A stretch of 64,000 nucleotides of DNA from Aspidapion aeneum (lineage: Eukaryota > Arthropoda > Insecta > Coleoptera > Brentidae): contig OY755039.1 in assembly GCA_963576565.1 (NCBI GenBank), forward strand, positions 84,689,289 to 84,753,288. Reading direction: 5' to 3'. Position numbers and translations under genes: made by a program. The notes under the pieces are model-generated. The model was not told the DNA's origin, did not search any database, and was given only the letters and a program-made list of their open reading frames with translations. Below, piece after piece: positions 1-12,484 of the stretch (the first letter of the stretch is position 1; each line of letters starts with the position of its first letter).

Positions 1-491
1 AAAGTGCTAATAACACAATGCCTTCTTAGCTAAGCTATTATATGCATAAAGTTCTATAATTTTTCAGTTAAGTTTTCTCTGTTAATCGAACTACTTCACA
101 GTTTTGACTGCGAATTGTGTTAGTATATAGAAAATTTGAATTTTCTTTTATTTACAGTATTCTTTTGTTTTTCTTTGCGTTCCATGAAAATGTTGGATAG
201 ATACATACATCCAGGATATTATTAGCATATGTAAATAGTCCTGAATCTCAAAAGTTTTAAGTTATTTGCACACAGAGATAATAACTTGCGTGCGTAAATA
301 TCTTGGTAACCAAAAGATTTAGTACATTCGTTTCTTTGCTAACTTTTGTAATCTCCTTGTCCTGTTTAATAAAAAAATAATTTTTATGCAATTATCATCA
401 GAGCTTACTTTCTTTTTTTAAAAAGACTGTTTTTTTAATGTGGTATTACTATTTTGCTGTAGTTGGACTTACTCTATACGGTAGTTGTTTA

Positions 492-862
492 CTACTACTA
501 TGTCGGTTTAGAACGTTTTTCTACGTTGTCCGACGCCTATCATGACAGTGATCTTCCGTCAGGTTTTTTTTTTGACTCATTTATCTTTGGATTGACTGCT
601 GCCATTCCAGTTTAGGACGCCCTCTTTTTCTGTGCCCTATTGGTTGCCATTCTAGGACCTGTTTTGGTAATCTTTCGTCGTTCATCCGTTGTACATGGAC
701 ATACCATATCAGTTGCCTTTTAGTGATGTCATCAGTTATGCTTCCCTCGATTCCATTTCTTTCTTTTATGATCTCATTTCTTGTATGATCAGTTCTGGAT
801 ATTCTCATTGATCTTCTTATTGCATCCATTTCGACACTTTCCATTGGAATGGAATGGACAGT
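492..862 (-). mobile_element. LINE family A, 5'-truncated 3' end
   Basis: The minus strand reads as the C-terminal end of a non-LTR retrotransposon ORF, with pieces such as MDAIRRSMRISRTD, ITKRQLIWYVHVQRM and GHRKRGRPKLEW. The same peptides occur in the LINE at 53092-53953. The 3' end is a short run of TAG triplets. An 11-bp target-site duplication, GTAGTTGTTTA, is present at 481-491 and 863-873, so both edges are fixed. The open frame runs on to 913, past the insertion, so the first residues of that ORF are host sequence. It is too short to be active. Confidence 0.85.
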
Positions 863-873
863 GTAGTTGTTTA

Positions 874-3800
874 AATAAACGATTAATTTTTCTGAATTAG
901 AGGTAGTTGACATTTCATCCCCTACCCATTCTTTGCCAAAAAGTTTAATTTTTTTTCGTAATAGCTCAAGCTACACACGTATTGAAAAACCTATAAAAAA
1001 ATATTAATCTAGATCCTGGATCAATCTGAAAGTCAAAAGGAACAATCTCTCTCTTGAGTTTTTAGATTAGATCGTCGATGTCAAAAAGGACAATCTTTGT
1101 CTTGAGTTTTTAGGTTTTTTTTTGTTTCAATATTTGCAATTTTGACACTAAAGATATTTTTTCTCTTGCATTGCCAAAGCAAACCTGTCTATCATTACAT
1201 AGACATATATAACATAAATTAATTAAGTAATGCCTTAGCATTTTAACTTTTTAAAATTTTGCATTTGTAGAGCTTTTTTTGTTTTATTCGCCTAAAAAGT
1301 TTTTAATTATCATCTAATCCTCGTAATTTATGAGCACTCATTTAAATTTTTTATAAACTTGTTATAATTTTTAATAACTACGAGACCGATTTTAATGAAA
1401 AGAAAAATAATAGTGTCTAAACACTATGTCAAAAGCATAATAAATTCATTGAATGATGTTTTAAAGAAAAAGTTTTATTATATTTGTTAAAACCGTGTAT
1501 AAAATTAGTGTTATAACTTCGTTTTCTTTTATAGGTGAAGACCATGACATTCAACAACTGTAGAGGTCTACGATTCTTCGACTTCCCTCAAAAATTTTAC
1601 TTAATTAATATTTTTATTTTTATTTTCAGGAATTGTATTGTATTGTTTTGTATTGAGTTGAGAACAATTTGTTATAAAATTGTTTAGTAATTTTTGAGAC
1701 ATTTTAATAAATGACAAAAGTTACTATCTGTTGAGTAAATATGTGAGAGGGAAGTATTTTTGAATTAAAGCGTCCTAGAATTTTCTTTTAACGTAACTTT
1801 GATATGGCTATATGGTATGGCAAAATGGATCTGTGTTTGTTATATGCATCTTTTGATGTATAAGGAATGTTATAAAACAATAGACCAATAATAATTCGCC
1901 AAGTGGAATCGTCGCGTTTTCTTTTTCTTTTGTTGTTTTTTTAAGACGAGGGTGAATTAATTTTTTCGCTGTTTGTATCATTATATTATAGATTATTTTA
2001 TAAAATGTTTTTTATGGAATGAGTGTTTTTAGCTGGATTTTAAACTCCCCAGTCATTGAGAAGAAGGCTGAGGAGTAAATTAGGGAATTTTTCTTCTCCA
2101 CTCGAGAGGGTGTTTCTATGGTATACCAATAATTAAAATTTTCAATTGGTCTATATTCGTTTTGTTTGTTGCCGTATCTCCTAATATCGTAACTCAATTT
2201 TTAAACATAGGGTTACGTTATAGTCAGTTAAATGTTTTAACCAATCATTATCAAGAAAACTACTCTACAGGTGAACTGGTCTAAAACAGCGGAAAAATAT
2301 ATGGGTTGGATTTTTGGGTTTCTTTCAAGTCAAATAATTTTGTAAAAATGGGAATTTAAATTTGGGAAAAACTATTCAAGGTAGAGGTAAAACTTTACCT
2401 ATGAAACGAATAAAAAGTTATATCAGGGTAGGTTAATGAAGACAGTGACGTCACACCTAGTAGATTCCAGTAAGAGACCTAGGTAATTTTCTATTTCGTC
2501 ATGTCGGGAACTCATTTTCGAGTTATACTGGATAAACAATAGACCGGAAAATTTATTTAACAAGAAGATTTGGAGTAGTCTCTTTCTTCTATACACACCT
2601 GTGATCTTCTAATTTCAGGAATCTGGCCAGTAACCGGAAATGCTGAGTTCACAGTGTCTTATGTTTTCTAATTAGGGAGACAAAAGCGTTGTCGTTGAAT
2701 AAATTTTATACTTTACAATACAATTTTCAATTTAAAATGGTAGCTACCTATTTTTTTTTTATTATGACGAAACATGATTTAGATTTGGTATACAAGAGTC
2801 ACTATATGTTTTTGCAGGAACCTGTGTTGAAGTGATGATGGGATATTATTTTAAAACAGGTTTTATGGTAGACATTTGGACAATTTTTCTGACTTGGTTA
2901 TAAAATAGGTTAATTAGATAATATTTGAGATAGTAACTAAAAGTTAGAATTTTTAGAAATTTAGTGTTTAATGGTATAGAAATAGGAAAAACCTAGGAGA
3001 TGCAACCAGAAGAGTAGACGACTCTTGAGTCACGCCATATCAAAGAAAACTGTTTTATTTTCATAAGTGATATTGGAAAATATTAACATCAAGAAATAAT
3101 CAGAGATTGGAAAAACAGACAAGAACAGCAGAATAAAGAAGTATTTTCTTTCATTATAAAATTTTATGATCAAATTTTTACTCTTTTTATTTTATAGGGT
3201 TAATAAGCCATTTAAGATAATCTTTATGTCATTTGGTAGTATTTACATTATGAAATTTGTATATTTGCTTTTGTCTTGAAATTTTATAAATAAAACCACT
3301 GTCTTTCGCTTTAGCAGTGATAACACCTATAGACTAACGAAAAAGTCTCATTTGAATTAGAAAGTTTTAAATCAAAAACATCTTAATGGAAAAGTATGTT
3401 TAAAATCAAGTGAATAAAATCTTTGTATAAAAAAATTTCTAGTGTACAGCAAACAACTGTTTTTTTTATTCTGATATACCCGTAAAACTAATTGTCATAA
3501 AACTAAGTGCATAAGCACAAATTTTATAAAAAAATAGCTAATTAGCTGTGGAGATTGGTAGTTGGCATAACAATCGCTGGACTTAGAGACAGTGTCTCTA
3601 TCGCGTTATGCCACAGTTCTATCTTGAGGTATACAGAGCTTTTGTAACCTATTATTATAAGTGAAAACCAATTCTTTAATCTCTTTTGTACTTTGCTTTG
3701 GTAGAAGTAAAATGTGTCTTTTCAGATAATATCTGCATCAATCATATGTCAGATATGTAATTTTAATCTTGTTTTTTGTGTTACACGGAAAAAGTGTAAT

Positions 3801-5861
3801 ATTTAACTTTTTATTATTTTGGTAAAGTCATTTTTTTTTCCAGTGACCAGAACATTTTAGATATTTTGTAAACTTTTGATTGTTTTTTTTTTTTTGTAAT
3901 ATTTTAAAAAAACAAAATATCATTTTATTTTTTGTTAAAATCCGCACATGCCTTTTGGTTTTGTTCTTTTGTGATGGATATGTGTGTTATAGTAAATCAA
4001 CACCTATTGGTTAAAGTATTAACGTAAAATCGATTATATATAGTATATTTTAGAGTCCATTATTTTAAAAAGCTTTGTTTTTTTAAATAGGGATCATTTG
4101 CTCTTAGTCAGTGCTTAGACTCTGACTTTTCTAAGATCCCATAAACCGAATAAAAACTACGTCATCAACGGTCAAAATTTTTCGATTTGTGTACATATAT
4201 ATTTTTCTTCCATTTTGAAGTCATTCTTGAAACCAATTGGATATTATCATAGCAATCTTAACATTGCTAAGATACATTTTTCTATTTTTTTTTCTCTTCT
4301 CAATATATTTTAACTTGATAAAATCAATATTATCCAAATTAATAACATTTGATTGTGTAAAACTATTTTTGAATTTTTGTATTGTTTATCAATAAAACAA
4401 TATTTAATATTTCATGTTTTTCTCCTATATAGAAAATATTAGACTATATGAACTTTAAGTACAGTCTGTACCATTTAAGCCAAGCAAATTCCATTTTAAG
4501 GATAAATTTTGATAATTTTTTTTTATTTTGATATTTTTTTAAAATCTACACTATTTTAAACAAACAAAAAACGTTCTCTACTCTTTTATTCTATGAGTAC
4601 AATTGTTTTTGTAAAACTTTTCTTTTGGTAACTATGACAAATCACAAAAATGTGTCTTTTTCTAAAAATGTTTTGTTTATTTTGTTAGGTTGTTCCTTTC
4701 TGTTTGCTGTCCTAGTCAATCGATAAAATTGAAATATTTTAATACTATAACGTCATTATTAAAATGATATGCTAGTGCACAGGCATAGCACTAATCAAGA
4801 ACACCTAAATTATTATTTTTGTACTATTTTTATTTCTATTATCATCTTTAAGTAATTTTGTTATTAACTAAAGCCTATACATAATTTCCTCTATTAATGA
4901 TAAACAAAAAGTAATTTATGTATACTTTTTGCGTAAATAATCAAATCATTAAATCACTAGTTGATCGTTTAAGGAAAACTTAGCGTAAAACTTATTCTTT
5001 GTAAGATCAGTGTTTATTCTTCGTTTATTAGCAAGCATTATTTCATTTATTATTATTTTTAATATTATTTTTTAAAATATTTGTTCATTTTAAGTCTTGC
5101 GTTATCTAAAGAACCTTATCGTTTAAGATACCTTTTGTTTTTTTTTGGTCAACTTATTAAATTGAAAAAAAAAGTATGTTATACCTAAAATATTTTAAAG
5201 TATTTTTTTTTTAATTTTTTTTCATATTTTCGAAGCAAGCCCTTGCACCAAAAGGAGTCGATTGAAGCAACTATCAACTGTCATTTTTGTTTAATTTTTT
5301 TTTGTGTCATTCCCTTCAATTGGAATATAATAAGACATAATTTTATTTAAAATTTTATTATCAACTAAGATTATTTTATTTTGTTTGTTTTGATTAATGC
5401 ACTTTAAAGTCGATAAAAACCTAAATTGGTCAAATTGTAAAACATTTGCACTTACATAGTGTCAATTATTTTGAAGCAAAGATGTCTAATTTTTAAACAA
5501 TGAGATCAATAATAACCTACTTTGTTTTGCTGCTCTTCTTAGTTTTTCAAAATTGTGTAAAACCAGCTTACAAATAATTGGAAAATAAAATAATATGCAA
5601 ATTAATTAGAAAATGAAAAACCCAACTTATCATTTTCAAACATACTAAAGTCACACCGAAAATCAATCTAAAATCGAAAGATGTTATTTTTTTTACTGAA
5701 AGCGAAATTTAGTAGAAAAAGATCTAAGAAGGAAAAGTTTAAATTGGAAACAACTAATGTTTCAGGAAAAAAAACTTTTTAGAAGGAAAATTCGGAAAAA
5801 CTGTAAAAATTCTAGGAGGAGCTTTATTCTAAGTAAGTTTGAAAAAGTGTATATTCATCTG
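874..5861. other. AT-rich stretch, no gene recognised
   Basis: About 5 kb of AT-rich DNA with homopolymer runs and dense stops on both strands. I see no domain, no convincing spliced exon and no RNA gene. Short open frames, such as 2012-2197 on the minus strand, have no recognisable content. Confidence 0.5.
1031..1114. repeat. Two-copy direct repeat (about 48-bp period)
   Basis: A segment reading GTCAAAAGGAACAATC...CTTGAGTTTTTAG is followed at once by a near copy reading GTCAAAAAGGACAATC...CTTGAGTTTTTAG. It is a simple local duplication of unknown meaning. Confidence 0.6.
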
Positions 5862-6090
5862 GCTGGATTTGTTCTATTTATATTTGTTCATTAATTTTTT
5901 TTTATTGATTTGTTCTATTTTCATTCGTTCATGAATCTTTTTTTTATTGATTGGTTCTATATTGAATCATTGTATTTGATTTGTTCTAATAAAAAAATAT
6001 TATATTTGGATTTGTTCTACTTAAAAAAAAATCTATGTGGATTTGTTTCATTTGGGATTATTCTATCTGTTCTATTTGATTTTCTTTATT
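5862..6090. repeat. Degenerate GATTTGTTCTATT repeats
   Basis: The phrase GATTTGTTCTAT and close variants recur at least six times between 5866 and 6085, separated by AT-rich filler of roughly 30-45 bases. This looks like a decayed minisatellite. The open frames across it (5910-6092, 6139-6336) are rich in Phe, Tyr and Ile only because of base composition. Confidence 0.5.
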
Positions 6091-6318
6091 AAATTAAAAT
6101 TTTTTTTGTATCATTAAAATCTTAACTATGATAAAAACTTGTATTTCAGTTTTTGTATCATTTTGTGTTTGTGTTTGCTAACTTGTATTTTTTTCAGTTG
6201 TTCTTTCGATCACATGAGTTATTTTTATATGATTTGTTTTTGCTTCGATAGAGTATTCCATGTTTGTTTTAAAGTTTATTGTGTTAACCTGGTAGGGTTG
6301 TTTTTTTATTACACTGAA

Positions 6319-6739
6319 AACAATAAACCAACTTAAATTTTTTTTCAAATATTGTCAACTAAACGTTTTTTTTTCTAGTAATTGTAAATTAATTTTGTCT
6401 TAAGGTATTTGAATTTTTTATAAATTATTGTCAAATAAACCTATTTTTTATTATACGGTATAAATATATTTTAAAGTTTTAAAATAATCAATTTTAATAT
6501 TTCAGTTAGTGTTTGTAATTTCTTGCTTTTATCTTTATTTTAAAATTTGTTTTTTATGCAAACACGTTTTTTGGGTTAGACAACCTTTTGTAGGTTCTTT
6601 ACTGTCTAACTAGTTTTAGATCACCTAAAACTTATGAGATATAATCATAAAATCAAAAAATTTAAAAAATTTTTATATTTTTTAAATAATATTTTTTTTT
6701 AACATCTAATTTTGATTTACATAAGGTTGGTTTATTGTT
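6319..6739. repeat. Possible small inverted-repeat element (MITE-like)
   Basis: AACAATAAACCAAC at 6319-6332 is matched exactly by its reverse complement, GTTGGTTTATTGTT, at 6726-6739. The 14-bp ends enclose 421 bp of very AT-rich DNA. No target-site duplication is clear, so a chance pairing in AT-rich DNA is not excluded. Confidence 0.3.
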
Positions 6740-6774
6740 ATTAAAAACATTGTTTTTATTGTATTAAAATTATT

Positions 6775-7550
6775 TTGTTTTTAGGTCAGCTATTGCAAAG
6801 TGTTGTCAACCAACCAACAAATTTCTTCCACAAACATATTAATGAACCAAGCAGCCATTCCACCATTAAAGTCATTAGATCTGCCAAGCAGCCATCATCA
6901 CTACAATCGACGTCTTACTTCTTCCAAATTCAATACAGAGTCTGCTGTTCACCCTTAGTTTCAAAGATGGCCAATGTGGAAACTCAGCTCTTGCTGCGTA
7001 CCTAGTTTTGTTTAACACTATGGAGGAAATGGTTTGGTTTGGAGACTCCCTTAATTTATTTACGTTAACTTAAATCACTTTTTTTTTGTCTCCACAAATT
7101 TTTGCATAAGCGTGTATATAATATATACCTTAATGTAGTAGTTTTCGAACAATGTGTGTTAAAATTATTTATTTCTATATATTTTTCGGTTTATATGTCA
7201 ATTTTATTTTGCCCTCATTTAGTTTAAGTTATCGTTGTTATTAAGCTGCACTGATATTCTGATTCTTTCAGTACTGTTTGGAATCTACTGATCGTTCACC
7301 ATGTTTGTTGCTGACTAGCTGATCTAAGATGTTGTACCTGATCCAGTGTTGCTGTTTTGTTCCAGAATGGAACTTCAAGTTTTTTCCAGCCAGAATGTTT
7401 GTTGACCATCAGATATCCAGAGAAGAAAAATGGAAACGAAGAGCGTTATAGTTTTAGTTTAGATTTGTGTTGTCTGCACTACTTAATGCTTGTTGTTATA
7501 AACCATTTTATTTCGACTTGCGTTTAAAAAAAATTGTTTATACTTAATCA
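6775..7550 (+). other. Probable 3' internal remnant of an LTR retrotransposon, with an unrecognised ORF
   Basis: This stretch is less AT-rich than what precedes it and leads into a polypurine tract and an LTR. An open frame at 6775-7005 encodes about 76 residues with no motif I recognise. A splice-acceptor-like TTTTTAG lies at 6778-6784, so it could instead be an exon. No gag, protease, RT or integrase motif is visible upstream, so if this is retrotransposon internal DNA most of it has been lost. Confidence 0.25.
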
Positions 7551-7561
7551 GGGGGGAGTAA
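7551..7561 (+). promoter_or_regulatory. Polypurine tract before 3' LTR
   Basis: GGGGGGAGTAA sits directly before TGTAACA. A G-rich purine run just upstream of a 3' LTR is the plus-strand priming site of LTR retrotransposons. Its presence argues that what follows is a 3' LTR with internal sequence attached rather than a solo LTR. Confidence 0.5.
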
Positions 7562-8842
7562 TGTAACAAAACGGGATTTGAGCAAAAATTGTATTTTTGC
7601 CATTTATAAGTTTTTAAAGATTTTTAATTAATTTAATTAAATATTGTTTTGAGATCAACAAGCATTAATTATATGCAAGACAAGGTTAAGATTAAGTAAA
7701 ATTTATGGCAACTCAGCGACTTGTTTTTAGGCATATTTTCAGGTTCGCTGTATTTTAATAAAAGTTGTATTCGGCTAATAAGTCCTTTGAGCCACTAACA
7801 TCAAAATAATTCATATTTTGTAACTGAAAACATATTTTAAACTATTTTCAATTAAAAAACACACTGTGTAATTTTACTTTCTAACGGGTTTTTAAGTCTG
7901 GCTTGCATTGCTATTTTGTCTCTTAGTGGAGCGCTTAAAGCGCAGTCTATCTCTTTCTCGCCAAGGCGAAAGGGAGTAGAATTCTAGCCAATCAACGCCA
8001 AGATATTTGTCTCTTCAAGCGCAGGGTCGCTTTAACTGAGACGGGAAACTTTCGAAAGTCGTCAGGGACTTTACTTTTTAGTTTGCCTTTGCCTGGTACG
8101 TTACGCTTGCATTCACACTTCTTAAGGGGGGTTTTATTTCAACTGGGGAAATTTATCAATTATTTTAACATTGTATAAAACTGTTAACTTAATATTCATA
8201 ATTATTTTGGTCTTTTCTTTTAGAGTTTATTAATTTTAAAGTCATTAATTATTACTGTTTCCAGTGTTTTGAAATAATGTGTTTAACTGTTTTATGGTTT
8301 TTTTTTAACAACAAAATACAAACCATTCGTTGCCCTAAAATCGGCATTTTTAATTAATAACATATCCCAAACCTAAACAGTAATATTAAGTAAATTAAAC
8401 AGTTGATTGAATAGTTTCACTCATTTAATCAACGCTTAAGATGTTGATAAATATATATATTTACAACTAATATATAAAAGGTTTATAAAGCCTAAAAGTT
8501 TAAGAAGTGTAAATATTTGAATACAAAAGTTTAATAGTAGTAAAAAGTCGATATTCAACTAATAAATATAAGAAGTGAAAGTGTGAACCTGCAAGAAGAA
8601 AATTGAAAAGGTATGTATGATTATCCTACATTAGTTATACATTTGAGAAAAACGTTTATAGCATACTTTTCCTCCAAGAACCGTCAAATTCCCTTTCGAG
8701 ATCGTGTAAATTTACTAACATATAGTAACATTTAATCTTTTTATAATTTATATAAGTTGTAGCCTAAGTTGGTAGCTTACAACATTTAAGCCTTGGGCAC
8801 TTGAGGTGACAGTACCACTGTCACACACAGGCCCCTGTTACA
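7562..8842 (+). mobile_element. 3' LTR of an LTR retrotransposon (Ty3/BEL-like, clade not assigned)
   Basis: The block begins TGTAACA and ends TGTTACA, a 7-bp inverted pair of the TG...CA type expected of LTRs, and is 1281 bp long. It follows a polypurine tract. Flanks (AGTAA left, TAGGT right) do not match, as expected when the left neighbour is retrotransposon internal DNA and the other LTR is missing. Within it, about 7926-8110 is unusually GC-rich with small palindromes (GCGCTT/AAGCGC, TCGCC/GGCGA) and could hold the U3 promoter. No second copy lies in the window. Confidence 0.5.
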
Positions 8843-9570
8843 TAGGTAGCAAAAAATGAAGCATACGTGTTCATTAATTAGAAGTTAAAAAGAATAAATC
8901 CAAAAAATGAACACTTTATAATTTATCATTATGTTCAACTATTGGACATTTTTATTATGCATGTAATTCTAGGAGCTAGTAAATGACCGAACTGAAGTTT
9001 CTTCGTTTAACCACTGGCTATTACTGTTTAAATTTTATGTACTGGTCATTTTCTTAAACACGTCGATAAAATATTTACTTTTACGCTTACTTTCCTATAC
9101 TTTTTCGATACTACCCCAATCCCAGTAAATGAACATAGTGTTCCAGGCTTAATTCCTGATACCAGAAAACTATTTTTTCAATATTTATTATTATAACCTC
9201 AAAATTGCATATTTGTTGCTTTAAATAGATAATTTAGAAAGTATTACGCAATAAAAAACCCACAAAAAGTTTTATTTGATTAAAATTATAAATATAAATC
9301 TAAATTTTGCTATTTAAAATATGTGCTTTCCCTAGTTTTTTTCCATACCACCTTGGAACCACAGAAACACACACTTGTAAAGTGAAGATTTCGGCCGTTT
9401 TGAAGGCAACGTTGCCAAATTTAATAGGTGTTCTATGGGGAGGGGGTTTAAAATAAAATATCTTTCTCTCACAGGATCGTTATTTTTTTAAAATATTTAG
9501 TAAAATGTTCATTCACTGATATGTATTCATTTAGTGGTATGTTGACCCTATTATTTATAATTAGTTTTGC
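8843..9570. other. No gene recognised
   Basis: About 0.7 kb of AT-rich DNA between the LTR and the hAT-like element. I see no domain, RNA gene or repeat boundary in it. Confidence 0.4.
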
Positions 9571-10179
9571 CAGGGCTATCGAAACGGACAGGCCACGATC
9601 CTCCACTTTGTTGACGTCACATCCGGGGCTGATTTTTTTTTAATGGTCACGTTATGACACAGCTGATTGTCTTTAAAATATTGAAGTTGGAATGACGGTT
9701 CATGAAGATTTAATTTTTTTTATATAAAGCCGGTTTTGAGATTGTTTTACTATATTCTTGCAGAACATTTTTTTTAAAATATATAGTAATCCTTAATTTA
9801 TTTAGAGCCGCTTCATTAGCTCACATAAAAATTAAATTTAAAACAGAAGCGAATGTGACAAACACAGATGACAAAGTCAAATACATGTCAAATATAACAG
9901 TTGGCATGCGGTATATGGCGGGTAATTTGAATTCAAAATAAGAAATGCTAAATCTTGAGGATTTTAACCTTTCAATCATCTTACATTCTTACAAAAATTT
10001 GGTAGAATATCGGGATGGTGTCTGAGAATATTTCACTGAAATTTCGCGGAAATCTGTAGTGCTATTTTGAAAATATCCAAAAAAAACGTCTGACCTCCCA
10101 TAAGACCCAATGTAAAAATCAGCCCCCAGAGAACAGCTGATTTTTTCAGGGTCGTGACCTGTAAATTTTCGTTGGCCTG
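9571..10179. mobile_element. hAT-like non-autonomous element
   Basis: The element starts CAGGGCTATCGAAA and ends in CCTG. Its ends are imperfect inverted repeats over about 30 bp: CACGATCCT near the left end pairs with AGGGTCGTG near the right. It is flanked by AGTTTTGC (9563-9570) and GGTTTTGC (10180-10187), an 8-bp target-site duplication with one mismatch. CAG-type ends with an 8-bp duplication are the signature of the hAT superfamily. At 609 bp it has no transposase; the open frame at 9989-10189 only overlaps its right end. Confidence 0.6.
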
Positions 10180-10869
10180 GGTTTTGCATAACTGCTTTTC
10201 TTAAAATCGAAGATGCTCTTCTTTTTGCTTAATTTTATACTGTATAATGTAATAATATTTATAGACTTGCTATTTTTAAAATAGATACAAATTAAAGCAA
10301 AAGATTTTTCAGCGGTACAAACTACACTTATTATTTTCCTGAAAATGCAGGGTACTTAAATGTTTACTGCTAAAAGCGGCTTGTATGTATGTCATGTTTA
10401 ATGTCGGATGTACCATTTCGTATTATTCTTTTTTACAGTTTTACTACGCTTTGGGGCTCATATATCTACTGAAAATTAGTAGTCTATAATTTTAAAACAA
10501 AAGAATGTTCTAAATTTCTACAACATGTTTTAATAATATTAACAGCTTATGCCAAGGACCAGAATTTTAAGGGCATGTTTATAGACAACGACGTTTAAGA
10601 TAATATTTTTTTTAGCAATAAGTTTATTCTAGAGAGACAGCTGACCCCCTTCTTTAATATTTTTTTAAAAATCAGAAACATTTAATTAGATTATGAATTC
10701 CCCCCCCCCCCTTACCTTAGTTAAGAATGATATGAAATTTAGAAACCTTCACACACTTCTGTTTTGGGCTGGATACACCATGGTCTTATATTGTAGAAAA
10801 TCCTAGGGAAATTAAATTTTAGCATTTTATTTATAGTCATTATAGAAAATTATTACGGAGTACGGGGTA
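10180..10869. other. No gene recognised
   Basis: AT-rich spacer between the hAT-like element and the LINE. It includes a run of C at about 10700-10710. No domain or RNA gene seen. Confidence 0.4.
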
Positions 10870-11301
10870 GACCTCGTCAGATGTCTATCAGAAAAAATGA
10901 ATCTACCCCTGCCCTCCGTAAATTCCAGGTACCCTCCGACCTGGAGAGTTAGCACCTGTCTAGAGTCCCTTTCCCAAGGTTACGGGAGAAGACCACATTG
11001 GTGTGAAAGGCGAAGAGGATGGACCTCGGTACAGTGATTATAGCGTAGGTGGCAACCCTTTCTTTTAGGGATAGTATAAAGAAGTTGAACTGTTGCCTAA
11101 CAGTATAGCGTTGGCTCGTCAAAGGCTAGAGTAGCAAAACCTTGATTAAAAATCCTGCCCTCCAAGTAGGGGGTTGAGGCATTAGACTGGTTCTCTAATA
11201 CTTATAAAATAAAGCAATTTCCAAAAAGCCTAAACAAAGCCTCGGAGCAATTGATGGAAATTCTCAAAGACGAAACAAGCAAAGACAAAGGACTGTGAAT
11301 A

Positions 11302-12120
11302 TAGCTACATCGAACATACAGGAAGTGAACCAAAAGTTGGACACTATTGCAACCGAAGGGCAGAATTGTAAGATCGATATTATTGCATTCACAGAGACAA
11401 ATAAGTAAAGGAACGGGTACGAATAGTATCGGTAATTTTGTCCACATATTCACTGGAATCCCAAAAGAAAAGAGAGCAGCCAGAGGGGTGTCCTTATTAA
11501 TAAAGAAAAACCTAAAAAATAAGATTACGGACTTAGATTGCATTAGTGACAACATACTTCGAGTTAAAATAAAGATGTTTGGATATAATATAAGCATAAT
11601 AGCAGCCTATGCACCATCAGATGATGACAGAGTAGCTACAAAACAAATGTTCTTTGACCAACTTGATAAGACTATCACCAAAATCGGTAATATCAGAGAA
11701 ATAATTCTTCTTGGCGATTTTAATAGCCGAACTGGTAGAAAAACCCAGAACAAAGTAATTATGCTTGGCGATTTTAATAGCCGAACTGGTAGGCAAACCC
11801 AGACCAAAGCGGTAGGACCATTTGGAGAGGAAGTAACAAATGATAATGGCTTGAGACTGAGGCAATGGTGTGAAACCCACATTTAAAAATAAATATTGGT
11901 TTCTTTAAACATAAGGATATTCATCGATATACCTGGACTCAGGCAAGAAGAAATCTTAAATCAATCATTGATTATGCTATAGGTGGACAACACTCGCAAT
12001 TGAAGTGGTATGATATGCGACTTCGTGGTGTTACCTGTGGATCTGACCAGCATCTTATAAAAGCAAAAATATTATTCCCTTTAAGAAAAACAAATAGGGA
12101 CGAAAGTGTTGGAAAAAATG
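11302..12120 (+). pseudogene. LINE endonuclease domain (broken)
   Basis: The N-terminal part reads TSNIQEVNQKLDTIA and IDIIAFTETNK, matching the opening motifs of exonuclease-endonuclease-phosphatase domains of LINEs, and then hits a stop at about 11407. A second frame (11347-11886) carries RGVSLLIKK, IIAAYAPSDDD and ILLGDFNSRTG, the core GDFN motif with the catalytic Asp and Asn. That motif is duplicated: a 54-bp direct repeat (about 11709 and 11763) gives GDFNSRTG twice. After about 11886 the frame shifts again before a TWTQARRNLKSIIDY-like segment and SDQHLI, the catalytic His region. In life this domain nicks the target DNA to prime reverse transcription. Confidence 0.75.
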
Positions 12121-12484
12121 AAAACCTGGAATGCATCGAAGACAATCAAAAATAATACAAATACAAAAAACTTTAGAAGTCTAGAAATCGAAAGTACGCA
12201 AAGATTGTATCAGAACCGATTACATGAAAAATTAATAAACACAGAACAGAGATATATACAAACATAATACAAAGCTTGAAGGAAGTAAGCAACGAAGCTG
12301 TTGGATACCAAGATAATAGAAATAACATTAAGATGTGCTGGACGGAGGAAATACAGGAAATGGTCAAAGAAAAAAAAATCTCACATACTTGAAATGGCTC
12401 AGTAATAAAGTGCAAAAAGACTTAGAAATCTACATGGAAAACAGAAGACAGCTAAGAAATTTGATACGCACAGAAAAAAATTAA

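Noticed and set aside
3541..3640. Possible tRNA-like fold around GGCATAACAATCGCTGG ... CGTTATGCC
   Set aside because: It can form a stem, but there is no T-loop GTTCRANNC or A box in the right places.
5910..6336. Two adjacent hydrophobic ORFs that look like membrane proteins
   Set aside because: Phe/Tyr/Ile/Leu content follows from T-rich repeats; no start context or conserved motif.
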